Assembly: GCA_902605365.1 (NCBI GenBank)
Contig: CACLCM010000004.1
Coordinates: 1-64,000 of the forward strand
Direction of reading: 5' to 3'
Source: an uncultured Candidatus Poseidoniales archaeon
Lineage (GTDB): Archaea > Thermoplasmatota > Poseidoniia > Poseidoniales > Poseidoniaceae
DNA length: 64,000 nt
A program made the position numbers and the translations under genes. Shown here in pieces: positions 27,501 through 36,310 of the stretch; the first letter of the stretch is position 1; every line of letters starts with the position of its first letter. A model generated the notes under the pieces. The model worked only from the letters and a program-made list of their open reading frames with translations, was not told the origin of the DNA and did not search any database.

Positions 27501-30500
27501 TCATGAGTACCAAACCGTGGGAATTGACAATTATCAAAGGTACATGAAATCTTTTGCACATTCTCCTACTATTTCACAGAACTCTGTAGCTTCAACTACT
27601 TACGGAAGTACTTCACAAACAGACTTTGATTACGAAAGTTATGGACAGGGTGCTTATATCGTGAATGACCACCAATTGTACTACTTGGAATACGGTTCTG
27701 GCACTAATTTTGCATATACGAACCCTAGTTCTAATTTAGTCCACACATTCGATAACAATCATGATGATTATTACCATGATATTTCAATTGCACCAGACGG
27801 AACAGTGTACATGACAGCCCACGATGAAATCGTAAGTATTTCTACAAGCAATGCCGTAACTGGAATTTCATACCCTTCGGGTGTGAGCAATTCTACAACA
27901 AATGCAGATTACAAGCAAATTAGTGTAGATTCAAATGGTGATATCCATTTGCTGGCTTATCATGATTTAGCATTACGAATTTACACTTGGGTCTATGACA
28001 CAAGTTCAAATTCATGGAATTCAGGTTTAGATGCAGGTTCGGGTTCAATAACAGATGTTGGTCCTGGCCGCTCTTCACTCACTGTTGATTCCAACACACA
28101 ACCGCATATTGCATTCATGAAAGGCTCAAGTGCTACTGACACCAATTCATTTGTAACATACAGTTACTATGACAATTCAGGTTCTAATTGGATTACAAGA
28201 TTTACAGACCAAACACCATCTGGCTATTCAGGAGTCAGTTTGGAATTAGATTCAAACGATAATGTACATTTGGCATGGGTAGATAATGGTAACAGAACAT
28301 TATATCACACTAAACTCTCTTCAATATCGAATGCTCAAACAACAACACAATTGATTCAGCATGGTAATTCGGGTTCAAGTTACTACCAGGGCCAATACGG
28401 CCACAAAAACCTCGAACTTGTTATTGGAGCAGGTGATGACCCTTGGATTATTTGGACTCCATATTCACGAAATAATGCAGTATACAATATGGTTGCACAT
28501 TACGGTTCACCTATTGACAGTTCCTTGGACAGTACAGTTTATCCTGGCGATTATGATGGCGATGGAACATGTGACATGCTTGAAGTTGCTACCTTAGATT
28601 ATGGATATGATAGTCTAATCTTTGAGATGGAAATGGATATTTCATACGCACCTGAATATCCTGCAATGATGCCAACTGGTGTTGCAATAAGCCCTTCACT
28701 ACCATCCGGTTTGATCCTTAATACGACAACTGGAGAAATTAGTGGCCGTGTTACAACCAGTGATTTTGCTGGCTCTACTTACACTATTTCAACCACTTCT
28801 GGTGTTGAAGCATGGAGTACGAATGTAACAATCAAATCTACTATGGAAAATCCATTATACAACGGTTATGAAAACCTTTTCAACAATGGATACAGCGACC
28901 AAAGCTCTACTAAAACAGCCTTCGCTAGTAATGGTGAAATAGTCACTTTAGAGAGGTATACTAACACAAATAGCATCACGATAGATGGTATTGCTGCAGG
29001 TGGAAATCATGACTCAAATGATATTGTTTTGAGTATGAGAGAGCCTACGGGAGATTACCTTTGGGCCAAGAGCATTAGAGGGAACTCATTCTACATCGGA
29101 GATGTTGACGTTGACAACAATGGTAACATTTACGCATTATTCCAAGCAACTGCTACAAGTAGTGACCCTGTTGAATTCAATTTCGATGGAGTGACGATTG
29201 ACACTAACGGAAAAACAACTGTTATTCTTGCAAAGTGGGATTACTATGGAAATCTACAGTGGGCAATCAATACTGAATCTACAGGTACTTCATCCACCGA
29301 TTCAGCAATACTATCTGTAGGGGTTTCAGATGAAACTTCAGAAATGGACTTAGATAAGTCAACTGGTGATGTTGCAATAGTCGCTACTGCAAAGACTGCC
29401 AATGATGATTTGAAGTTCGGCGGAATGCAAGTTGGACCATTTGGAACTTGTCTATCTACACAGCAACCTTGGGTTGCGAAAGTCAACACAAATGGGCAAG
29501 TACAGTGGACAGCAGTTGGTACATCTGACCCAACTCAGTGCCGTTACTCTCATCAACATAATGTTGTTTTACATCATGATGGTTCCGTGACATCTGCAGG
29601 AAATGTTTGGACTAGTTCTGGAGGTTGGGATTATGACTTTGGTTCTGCTTCAGCATCTGCATCTTCATTAAGTTCCACCATTGGTTCATCTTGGATTGCA
29701 CATACTGACAGTTCAGGAAATTGGGTTTGGGCCGAAAACGTGACAACTAATTCTAACTCGAATAACGCCAATACAAATCATTACTTTACAATGGACAAGT
29801 TTAGCGACGATACTCTATTCTTCGCATATGTCAGTGACATTAATTACTGTACGAAAATTGAATTCGCTGGAAGCTCTTCCAGTTCGCTGCCGACTCAGTA
29901 TCAGTCGTCTTGCTTACACGCAGCAACTATGAACCACACTACCAGTGATGTTATTTCACTTGAAACTCGAATTGGCTATAGTGTCAATCATGATTCCTAC
30001 AAGAGTGATTCGATCTATTCTGCAGTTGATTCTGACGATATTGCACATGTCTTAATCGATATGGATAGTGGTTACGACTTGAGGACCACTGGGTTTGACA
30101 AAGACCTAAACGTAGCATATGATGTTACTTCTACGTCTTGGTCTACTAACCACAGGACTACCGACTTTGGACTCGATAATTCGGATTCAATTTACTTCAC
30201 AGGTTATCATGGTTCTAAGTTCATGCACAGGACAGCATCATTGCTGAGTCAATGTGGCATTGAAAATGGTGTTTATAATTGTCCTGGCGTTGATAATTGG
30301 GACTCAGGTCAACAATCATTGTCAGCTTCCAGCAGCAACGTTAGACTCTACAGATTCTTTGGAGATTTCGACCACGAGATAAACTACAACAGTCCGTCAG
30401 AAGGAACATCTATCACCTTCAAATTGATAGGTTTCCATGGCGCTTCACCAGCGACCTATACACTGAACAATAGTTCAGGAATAACCAACAGCGCTGCTTT

Positions 30501-33500
30501 GCCTTGTGGACTAAATTTCAATCCAAACAATGGTGCCATAACTGGTTCTCCTACCAACGGATGTACAGATACGGCAAATGAGACCTATACAATTACTGTA
30601 AACCTCGGTTCCTCATCATACGCATGGAGTAGAAGTCAATCATTTGAGGTAACATTCGGAATAAGTCCTGCATTACCTGTTGTTTCATACAACCCTGCAG
30701 ATACTACCCAGTCCTACACTAGAGGTGTGGCGATCACTCCAATTGCCCCAACTGGAATTACGAACAGTGCAAACCTGCACCACTTTACCACATATCCGCC
30801 TCTACCGGCTGGATTATCGGTAAATAGTACAGGACACATTACTGGTACGCCAACTGCAAACCAAAGCACTGCAACCTTCAAGGTGAAGTCATGTAACAGT
30901 TGGAATGTATGTAGTACGGGTGTTCCGTTTACAATTACCATTGACGAACCTGCACCTGTGATTTCTTACCCTGATTCAGAATATGAATTCTTCAAGGATG
31001 TACCAATCACTCCAGTCGTACCAACAAGTACTGGTGGAGTTCCTTCCTCATGGGAGGTATCTCCAGACCTACCGACCGGTATGAGTTTGAGAGGCGATGG
31101 TGCAATCATAGGAATTCCATTCGTGGATTCACCTGCAACAAACTACACAATCTATGCTAACAATAGTGGTGGAACTGGAACTGAAGTAATTGAAATTACA
31201 ATTAATGGAACTGGTGTATTCATCAATTACCCATACAATACTGCAGAATTGGCACAATACTCGCCAATGATGGCTTTGTATCCATCTACATCTGGAGCTG
31301 CTGTTGTTTCATGGACTATTGAACCAGCACTACCTAGTGGCATATTCTTCGGAACAAACAATGGTACAATTTGGGGAACTCCAAACACTCTGACCGAGAG
31401 TACTGTGTACACAATCAATGCAACAGGAGTTGAGGACTATGGAATCTCAACTGTGACCATATCTGTTCTCCTAGATACAGACCTGGACTCAATACCTGAC
31501 GTCAATGATGACGATATTGATGGAGATGGCTGGTCCAACATTGATGAGATAAATTGTCAAACCGATGAAATGGATGAATCATCCTATCCAAGTGACATTG
31601 ACCAAGATAAGATCTGTGACCTGCTTGATACAAGTGACGACAGAGCAATCATTGTCATCTACATGAAGGATAGCGTCGAATTAGCTAATGATTCAGCAAT
31701 GAACTCACTAATTCCAATTACAGCAGGTGGAGACATTGACACTTGGGAGATTTATCCTGCATTGCCTCTTGGACTAGACTTCAATGGAACAATGCCTGGT
31801 CGCTCTACAACTGACACGGGTACAATTTCGGGAACGCCTACTGAACTCAGTGCTGCTACCGTATACACTATCTGGGCTAACAACACAAACTCTGGACAGA
31901 GTGGTTCATTCCAGATTACTTTGAGTGTATTGCTCGATTCTGATGGCGATGGCACACCTGACGTCTATGATGATGACATGGATGGCGACGGATGGTCTAA
32001 CGAAATGGAGAATCTCTGTGGAGAAGACCCTGTTGATGCATCCAGCACTCCAATCGATACCGATGGAGATGGTCTGTGTAATTACATCGACAGCGATGAT
32101 GACAATGATACATTCATTGACACAGATGAAATCATGTGTAACTCTGATTCAGAAGACCAATTCTCTGTACCAATCGATGATGACAACGATGGAATCTGTG
32201 ATGCTCTGCAATCTGATAGAGACCTTGACGGATGGGCAGATGGCCCTGAAGAATCATGTGGCTCTGACCCAGATGATGCATCCAGTGTACCTGTTGATTC
32301 TGATGGCGACATGATCTGTGATTCACAAGATGATGACAGAGATGGCGATTATGTAGGAAACAACGTTGACGACTTCCCGGATGACCGTTCTGCTTCAAAG
32401 GATACTGATGGCGATGGTAAGCCTGACTCACTGTCAGGAACATCAACATCAGACCCACAATTGGTTGAAGACTTTGATGACGATGATGACAACTGGGAAG
32501 ATTACAAGGAATCCGAGTGTGGTACAGACCCACTCGATGAATCTGACTTCCCTACTGACTCAGATGGAGATGGTGAATGTGACGCTCTAGAAGACGACAC
32601 TGATGGTGATGGATTTTCTGATGCTGAAGATGCATTCCCACTGGATAGTAGCGAATGGCTAGATACAGATGGTGACGAAGTTGGTGACAATGCTGACGAA
32701 GATGACGATGGAGACACATGGTCTGACGCTGATGAAGAGAGATGTGGTTCTGACAGTCTTAATGCAGAAAGTATCCCAGAAAACATTGAGGATGAAACCA
32801 CCTGTGTAACTGTCAAGACTGAATCTAAGGATGACGATGACGACAGCAGTTCCTCCACAATGTGGTGGATTTGCGTCTGCTTCCCATTACTACTACTGCT
32901 GCTTCTGATACCACTAATATATTGGTCCAGAGAAAAGGGAGAGTCCCTAATGGTACTTGTTGGAATGAAGAACGGACCTGAACCTGAACACACTACTGCA
33001 AGGCCTAACTTTGTCAGTGGAAGTGGAACAAAGAACGACCCGTTCGTGCTTAAACCAGGACACGTCGAAAACTTTGGAGACAGTTGTGAAAGTAAGGAAA
33101 CTATCACTATCACAAACCTAGACCCTGAATCTCTGATAACAATCACAGATATGGCATCGCACACAAACCGTGGTCGATTCAATATGGATTCTATCCTAGT
33201 AGAAGGCAACTCTGATGATAAGGGCAGTGGCGCAATTGTCTTCACATTGAAGTTTGATGATAATGTAACTGAAGACGATGTTAGTGGAGTTTACAACGGC
33301 CAAATCAGAATCGGTAGTGCATCTGTTTACATCCTTTGGGAAGTAAAGGTTGGAGACCCTGAGGCCGATGAACTAGCAGAAGCTGATAGAAGAGCCAAGG
33401 AATTGAAGGCCCAAGAAGACGCTGAGAGGAAGGCAATCAAGGAAGCTGAAGCAAAGGATAAGGCTGACAAGAAGGCTGCTGAAGAGAAAGCCAAGGCTGA

Positions 33501-34326
33501 GAAAGAAGCCGCTGACAAGGCTGCCGCTGAAAAGGAAAAATCTGAGAAAGAGGCTGCTGAAGCAAAGGCGAAAGCCGAGATTGAGGCTGCTGATGCAATG
33601 GCAAAGGCTGAGAAAGAGGCTGCTGAAAAGAAACTCAAGGAAGCCGAAGAAAAAGCTGCTGCTGCTGAAGCAAAGGCAAAGGCTGCTGAAGAGAAGGCTG
33701 CTGCTGAAAAGAAAGCTCGTGAAGATTCAGAAGATGCTGCTCGTGTTGCTGCTGAAAAGGCCGCTCAAGAAAGGCTTGAACAGATGGAGAAAGAGATGGA
33801 AGAGCGCCGTAAGAAACTCGATGAAATGGATGAGGCTACTCGTAAGAAAGAGGAAGAACTCATACGTATTTCTGAGAAGGCTAAGAGCATCGATTTCACC
33901 ACTCTTGGAGTTGCTGCTAGAAGCACTGTCTCCAAACCAGTTGAAAAGGGCGCTACTGAAGTCACAATGGGCGATACCTCTGAATTCGATGAAAGCGGCA
34001 GTGCTTGGGTCCAAGATGACGAAGGTGGCATGAACATCTCATGGACCGGAAAGACCGCAACTGCATTGACCGGTGTTAAGGGCCTCAAGAGAGGCTTCGC
34101 CGCTGCAGCAATGATCACAGCCAGCGATGACCTACAAAGAATCAAGGGAGTTGGACCTTTCATCGAGGATAAGTTGAATGCTCTTGGAATCTACACTTTC
34201 GAACAGGTTGGTAACATGACTTCAGAAATTGAAGAACAAGTTAACATCGCTATCGAATTCTTCCCTGGAAGAATTAAGAGAGACAAGTGGGCTAAGCAAG
34301 CAAAGAAATTCGCTGACCAAAAGTGA
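21514..34326 (+). CDS. Giant RCC1/TSP3 cell-surface protein with cytoplasmic coiled coil and HhH
   Basis: 4,270 residues. Signal peptide (residues 1-28). RCC1-type repeats, each with a CWG-x(4-5)-GQLG-like core, in two blocks: seven at ~79-455 and about fourteen at ~905-1810. Between and after them are beta-propeller-like stretches (~520-850, ~2000-2350, ~2480-2950). TSP3-like DxDxDG calcium repeats at ~1850-1960, ~3320-3375 and ~3470-3760. Ig-like putative He_PIG domains at ~2380-2440 and ~3050-3470. One membrane span at ~3783-3803 (a run of seven Leu). Inside: a beta domain, a TolA-like Ala/Lys/Glu coiled coil (~3950-4130) and a C-terminal helix-hairpin-helix (IKGVGPFIEDKLNALGIYTF). Probably an adhesin or surface sensor. 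ATG 21514 gives the signal peptide; the frame also opens at TTG 21460. It lies between two MscS genes. Confidence 0.85.
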   Translation: MRPVSLRTSALMLTLIMVLMPMTPFADQNFKSSDYASEGTGEELNEQIILSAGNTGNADSLAFGLQSGCAIGASGNIKCWGDGSEGQLGLGNTQNIGDSIDETGTDLPFVSLGTNASIDKIVMGEDHSCALFTNGSVKCWGESSVLGLGYSSSNGGFGDGYLETGDTLPFMQFPTGRTATMLEAGKSHTCAVMDNNDLICWGDNSKGQLGLGDTDKRGDATGEIGSNFAVTSVPTGRTIDSMALGWDHTCVVWDNYSVSCWGGNDNGQLGLDSTTDIGDGAAEMGDNLDFLGLPGAASAITAGDGFTCAIIDDSGNDRAFCWGLNDYGQLGIESTTDVGDGSGGSMSSISNADLTYEVLSIDAGEDHVCAIVQFGSYKPVQCWGNGADGRLGYGSQDNRGTGPGSTNGMGSNLPYVRLTSSNTHYAYNVNDVEVGAGTTCVRVANGWNDVICWGDNGIGQLGYGDTEDRGDGQTDLPFTTELNLQLDEEVKENSCNILGVPEQRDELDKRLDSDSSDTGDLISMVEIPTTGCPAIAYYDSGSGNLKFAAYDNGMWSVETLGSDSGVIDVDIVIDADGNPHIVHMTSSGTDRVSYTTKVNGIWTEDTLTGMDGTEELSLSIDSNGDLRLLTVTTTEVVESTCSSSCSSISNWANSNTLVATASIVDSHGGDSVHITSSGLHYSDSLGTPALVSTDVSSAYMAASIDVAPDGTIAVAHTNDVYQTYYSSCSSACTTASSWSTELVSNDTSSQVVLQFDGDGTPWILLTHNTTGATLFSLNDGAWDGQAITAWPGAADSFGMMINSAGYVFTSLHLVSAGELWAVTNPTVAGAGLYVDADGDGWTGMQEISCGTDRMASSSTPGDFDEDGRCDSMDTVNNLPAVGDSSVLTQGADFACAILANGGIECWGTNAYGQLGGSASGASWPTGFEAVDIDAGENHACALSSAGEIMCWGRNNAGQIGTGATSAQESPTVLTLPNNHQAADLAVGANHNCVTTTTSQIYCWGDGGDSQTGEYYVTDPSAGYDDDFEAATIGSDWTLEGSVGQFGTQWALDTTDASSGTNSFKSSGHASSSDIGFSITRMFTSGAVSFDYKTDTCPSLSGCSDRLSFSIDGVEINSSKGQMSNWVTFNSSITAGMHTLRWSFIKDGSSSNDAMGDYVAVDNIQIRTGFRIESGGVVDSPEIMNLDAGGLTDSIVAGERHTCVTNHLDEVWCMGYNGGSSKMVLGNSSTTATNSSSLVKVDIGFGTDSVRSITAGYDTSCAILDNSTQAVCWGQRSDWSDSGATTRSGELLLGSSSPSNSGTVVDLGTAGDRIYSITMGESHACAIVENTIECWGVEESGSFGQGSSTTAAYSTPQTISVPSGLTAKQIVIEHSIDSTCGVFEDSAGASSVICWGDETAVGYSASSPVTTLADSPVEDSNGNEIMPSDDSLSPYDIVDLQSGSSHTCALSRQGLIKCWGGNQQAQLSIPLTSTHLGDDINEMGANLPYIDLGANVTATQLSVGKYHNCVIVQSSVDSSMNGKVMCWGYNQYRQTLYSGSSANHEPTPKIVNAFGNDVSKIAAASEVTCALKTDGEIYCMGRNSERAISSTSYSAGQGTATALEYSTSGKFVDLYASSHSNGAVCATSVTGAIKCWGQGTFVSQTNSNPVVFYDFNGILSSDLSFGNDFACMVVGTTTELHETTSPPTNAGDIVCWGYGSYGQLGTGSQPNIGTNNDILTAKPINFNGTLMSDVESATDHSCAISDSGEVYCWGRGTYGRLGYGNTNSLGDNSNELPFLNAVDLEGSAKLLALTETSTCAAMLDNEVYCWGSGSNGRTGQEHTVHIGDQSNEMGVNLAPTDLHMRPTDYDLDGIIDHWDTDDDDDGTLDVDDDFRLDPCAVLDTDDDGMPDSIYAACSTNLIEDLDDDNDNWNDTDEEACISNSKDSTSVPRDLDGDGTCDYVDTDDDGDGWSDADEQACERKEWGTRNAAQASTSYGQNLHYDSGTGIIFLPNDANHEYQTVGIDNYQRYMKSFAHSPTISQNSVASTTYGSTSQTDFDYESYGQGAYIVNDHQLYYLEYGSGTNFAYTNPSSNLVHTFDNNHDDYYHDISIAPDGTVYMTAHDEIVSISTSNAVTGISYPSGVSNSTTNADYKQISVDSNGDIHLLAYHDLALRIYTWVYDTSSNSWNSGLDAGSGSITDVGPGRSSLTVDSNTQPHIAFMKGSSATDTNSFVTYSYYDNSGSNWITRFTDQTPSGYSGVSLELDSNDNVHLAWVDNGNRTLYHTKLSSISNAQTTTQLIQHGNSGSSYYQGQYGHKNLELVIGAGDDPWIIWTPYSRNNAVYNMVAHYGSPIDSSLDSTVYPGDYDGDGTCDMLEVATLDYGYDSLIFEMEMDISYAPEYPAMMPTGVAISPSLPSGLILNTTTGEISGRVTTSDFAGSTYTISTTSGVEAWSTNVTIKSTMENPLYNGYENLFNNGYSDQSSTKTAFASNGEIVTLERYTNTNSITIDGIAAGGNHDSNDIVLSMREPTGDYLWAKSIRGNSFYIGDVDVDNNGNIYALFQATATSSDPVEFNFDGVTIDTNGKTTVILAKWDYYGNLQWAINTESTGTSSTDSAILSVGVSDETSEMDLDKSTGDVAIVATAKTANDDLKFGGMQVGPFGTCLSTQQPWVAKVNTNGQVQWTAVGTSDPTQCRYSHQHNVVLHHDGSVTSAGNVWTSSGGWDYDFGSASASASSLSSTIGSSWIAHTDSSGNWVWAENVTTNSNSNNANTNHYFTMDKFSDDTLFFAYVSDINYCTKIEFAGSSSSSLPTQYQSSCLHAATMNHTTSDVISLETRIGYSVNHDSYKSDSIYSAVDSDDIAHVLIDMDSGYDLRTTGFDKDLNVAYDVTSTSWSTNHRTTDFGLDNSDSIYFTGYHGSKFMHRTASLLSQCGIENGVYNCPGVDNWDSGQQSLSASSSNVRLYRFFGDFDHEINYNSPSEGTSITFKLIGFHGASPATYTLNNSSGITNSAALPCGLNFNPNNGAITGSPTNGCTDTANETYTITVNLGSSSYAWSRSQSFEVTFGISPALPVVSYNPADTTQSYTRGVAITPIAPTGITNSANLHHFTTYPPLPAGLSVNSTGHITGTPTANQSTATFKVKSCNSWNVCSTGVPFTITIDEPAPVISYPDSEYEFFKDVPITPVVPTSTGGVPSSWEVSPDLPTGMSLRGDGAIIGIPFVDSPATNYTIYANNSGGTGTEVIEITINGTGVFINYPYNTAELAQYSPMMALYPSTSGAAVVSWTIEPALPSGIFFGTNNGTIWGTPNTLTESTVYTINATGVEDYGISTVTISVLLDTDLDSIPDVNDDDIDGDGWSNIDEINCQTDEMDESSYPSDIDQDKICDLLDTSDDRAIIVIYMKDSVELANDSAMNSLIPITAGGDIDTWEIYPALPLGLDFNGTMPGRSTTDTGTISGTPTELSAATVYTIWANNTNSGQSGSFQITLSVLLDSDGDGTPDVYDDDMDGDGWSNEMENLCGEDPVDASSTPIDTDGDGLCNYIDSDDDNDTFIDTDEIMCNSDSEDQFSVPIDDDNDGICDALQSDRDLDGWADGPEESCGSDPDDASSVPVDSDGDMICDSQDDDRDGDYVGNNVDDFPDDRSASKDTDGDGKPDSLSGTSTSDPQLVEDFDDDDDNWEDYKESECGTDPLDESDFPTDSDGDGECDALEDDTDGDGFSDAEDAFPLDSSEWLDTDGDEVGDNADEDDDGDTWSDADEERCGSDSLNAESIPENIEDETTCVTVKTESKDDDDDSSSSTMWWICVCFPLLLLLLLIPLIYWSREKGESLMVLVGMKNGPEPEHTTARPNFVSGSGTKNDPFVLKPGHVENFGDSCESKETITITNLDPESLITITDMASHTNRGRFNMDSILVEGNSDDKGSGAIVFTLKFDDNVTEDDVSGVYNGQIRIGSASVYILWEVKVGDPEADELAEADRRAKELKAQEDAERKAIKEAEAKDKADKKAAEEKAKAEKEAADKAAAEKEKSEKEAAEAKAKAEIEAADAMAKAEKEAAEKKLKEAEEKAAAAEAKAKAAEEKAAAEKKAREDSEDAARVAAEKAAQERLEQMEKEMEERRKKLDEMDEATRKKEEELIRISEKAKSIDFTTLGVAARSTVSKPVEKGATEVTMGDTSEFDESGSAWVQDDEGGMNISWTGKTATALTGVKGLKRGFAAAAMITASDDLQRIKGVGPFIEDKLNALGIYTFEQVGNMTSEIEEQVNIAIEFFPGRIKRDKWAKQAKKFADQK

Positions 34327-34331
34327 AACAT

Positions 34332-35624
34332 ATGGAATTAATTTCAGACTTGCTTGATTACTTAGATGGCTTGCCATTCGGTGCCAAAGTCGCTTTGTGT
34401 GTCCTTGGGATTGCGTTAGCATTAACTGGTGCTAGGTATGTTCTAATCAATCCATGGAAGGAGATTGTAAAAAGCAGTTCTGCAGGTTGGGACGATTTAC
34501 TACTAGGACCTCTTGCCATTAGATTGAATCTATTCATAATAGCAGGAGGATGCCAATTATCTGCTAAATGGCTAATCGATTCAGATGTTGATTACAACAC
34601 ACTGCAACCATATTTTGGTGCGACTTACATAATGATTGCAACCTCGATTTCAAGTGTATCAGCAAAATATCTGATGCCAGTAATCCTTGAACAATTTCAG
34701 AAAAAGGATGCAGTTACCGTTTCGGGAGGAAACCCAATCTTGGTAATTTGTACTCGTGCAGCACTATATTTTGTGGGCTCATATTTTGCTCTGATTGAAC
34801 TTGATATCGATTTGTTCGGTATATTTGCATCATTAACATTGATTGCACTTATCATGGGAATTGCAATGCAGCAAACCATTAGCAACATTGCTAATTCATT
34901 CTTATTGGCAGTAGACCAACCATTTGAGGTAGGAGATAGAATAGAAGTTGGAGAAACATTGGGAACAGTAGTATCAATCGGTGTTCTGTCAACCAAAGTT
35001 CTTGACCGTGATGAAAGATTAGTAATCATTCCTAACAATACAATCGTATCTTCAGATATTGTCAACCACGCAAGAGGTGGTGGAGAAGGTACTGCAAGTC
35101 GTAAATCTCTGGTTATGGACATAGGTGTAAGTTATGATGAAGATGTTGACCATGTCAAGTACACTCTACTCACACTTGCTAGAGATTCTCCTTACTGCTT
35201 GGATAATCCAGAGCCAAGAGTTTTGGTAAACCAACTCGATGATTTCACTAAAAATTTCAGGCTTTTTTCATGGATTGAAAACTACAATGAAGAGTTCATT
35301 GCAAGAGATTGGATTCTGAAATCAATCGATGAGAATTTCAACAGTGAAGGAATATCAATTTCATTCCCTACAGAAATTGAAATCGATGGTGAGTTAGCTT
35401 CAATCGACCAGTCTGCTAAGGCTGAGCGTCAAAAAATTGCTCGTGAACAGATGGCTATCGAAGATCAGCGATTCCAAGAAGATAGAGAAGCGGCACGTCT
35501 GCGCCTAAAGGAATTAGAAGATAAGATGCTGAAGGCTCAACTATCTGGTGGCAAGGTTTCAGATTTAGAATTTGAAGCACAAGCTCTTGAAGCCGAGTTA
35601 GACGCCTATGAAAGCGAAGGCTAA
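34332..35624 (+). CDS. MscS-family mechanosensitive channel (paralogue 2)
   Basis: About 430 residues and closely similar to the channel at 19489 throughout. Hallmark segments: GIAMQQTISNIANSFLLAVDQPFEVGDRIEV and VIIPNNTIVSSDIVNHARGGG. The N-terminus has several hydrophobic spans; the C-terminus has a Glu/Ala-rich coiled coil. The start follows the stop of the giant surface protein by a few bases (GTG 34323 overlaps it; ATG 34332 does not), so the two are almost certainly cotranscribed. It probably arose by duplication of the first channel, with the surface-protein gene now lying between the copies. Confidence 0.88.
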   Translation: MELISDLLDYLDGLPFGAKVALCVLGIALALTGARYVLINPWKEIVKSSSAGWDDLLLGPLAIRLNLFIIAGGCQLSAKWLIDSDVDYNTLQPYFGATYIMIATSISSVSAKYLMPVILEQFQKKDAVTVSGGNPILVICTRAALYFVGSYFALIELDIDLFGIFASLTLIALIMGIAMQQTISNIANSFLLAVDQPFEVGDRIEVGETLGTVVSIGVLSTKVLDRDERLVIIPNNTIVSSDIVNHARGGGEGTASRKSLVMDIGVSYDEDVDHVKYTLLTLARDSPYCLDNPEPRVLVNQLDDFTKNFRLFSWIENYNEEFIARDWILKSIDENFNSEGISISFPTEIEIDGELASIDQSAKAERQKIAREQMAIEDQRFQEDREAARLRLKELEDKMLKAQLSGGKVSDLEFEAQALEAELDAYESEG

Positions 35625-35641
35625 GGAACGTACAAAGTGAC

Positions 35642-36256
35642 CTAAGACGCAGGGCCTCTGATTAGGAAGACGACCCATAGTAGTGAGAGCAAGACTCCAC
35701 AGATTTGGAAGATCCTACGTCCGTGCTTTTCATCACTGAATAGTCCGGATAGGCGGTCTCCGAAGAAGGTCCAAGCGATCATCGCAGATACGCAAGTTAC
35801 TAGTGAAACCAAGATGATCACACTAATTCCAACAAAGCCACCACCCAGAGGTTCCATGTATTGACTCATCATGATAATGATGAATGCCCATTCCTTACCG
35901 TTGACATACTGCATTGCAATACCGGTCTTGATTCCGAGTTTGCCTTCACTAGTTTCTGCTTCGATTTTGGAGGGGTCAATTCTGAACATTGCCACAACCA
36001 TCGCACCAAGGAAAACCATTCCAATCCAATGAAGAGCAGTGAGTGCGATTTCATTTCCATCCAGAGAGTTGACGAGGAATCCGATTATGAGTTCAATCGA
36101 GACAAATCCAATTGCCATTCCGGTGATTAGTGTGATATTGGCCTTCTTTCCAAACATGCCACTGTGAGCAAATGATGTCAGAGCATTAGGCCCGGGAGTC
36201 AACAATCCCAAAGCAAGTAAGAGCAACAACTGAAGTAAAGCAGTTGTAGCATCCAT
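35642..36256 (-). CDS. LysE/RhtB-family transporter
   Basis: 204 residues with about six membrane spans. The N-terminal signature LLTPGPNALTSFAHSGMFGKKANITLITGMAIGF is that of LysE/RhtB amino-acid exporters. Likely exports amino acids or related small solutes; the substrate is not determinable. It ends 17 bp after the convergent MscS gene. The start region carries a perfect palindrome TATCATGATA (36271-36280), about 15-25 bases upstream, which may be part of its promoter. Confidence 0.85.
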   Translation of the reverse strand: MDATTALLQLLLLLALGLLTPGPNALTSFAHSGMFGKKANITLITGMAIGFVSIELIIGFLVNSLDGNEIALTALHWIGMVFLGAMVVAMFRIDPSKIEAETSEGKLGIKTGIAMQYVNGKEWAFIIIMMSQYMEPLGGGFVGISVIILVSLVTCVSAMIAWTFFGDRLSGLFSDEKHGRRIFQICGVLLSLLWVVFLIRGPAS

Positions 36257-36310
36257 GATTGCTCTACCCTATCATGATAAATAATAATTGAGACAGTTAA
36301 ACTGTTCAAA

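Noticed and set aside
32502..33245. 247-codon minus-strand frame inside the giant surface protein
   Set aside because: Ser-rich low-complexity shadow of the Asp/Gly-rich TSP3 repeats.
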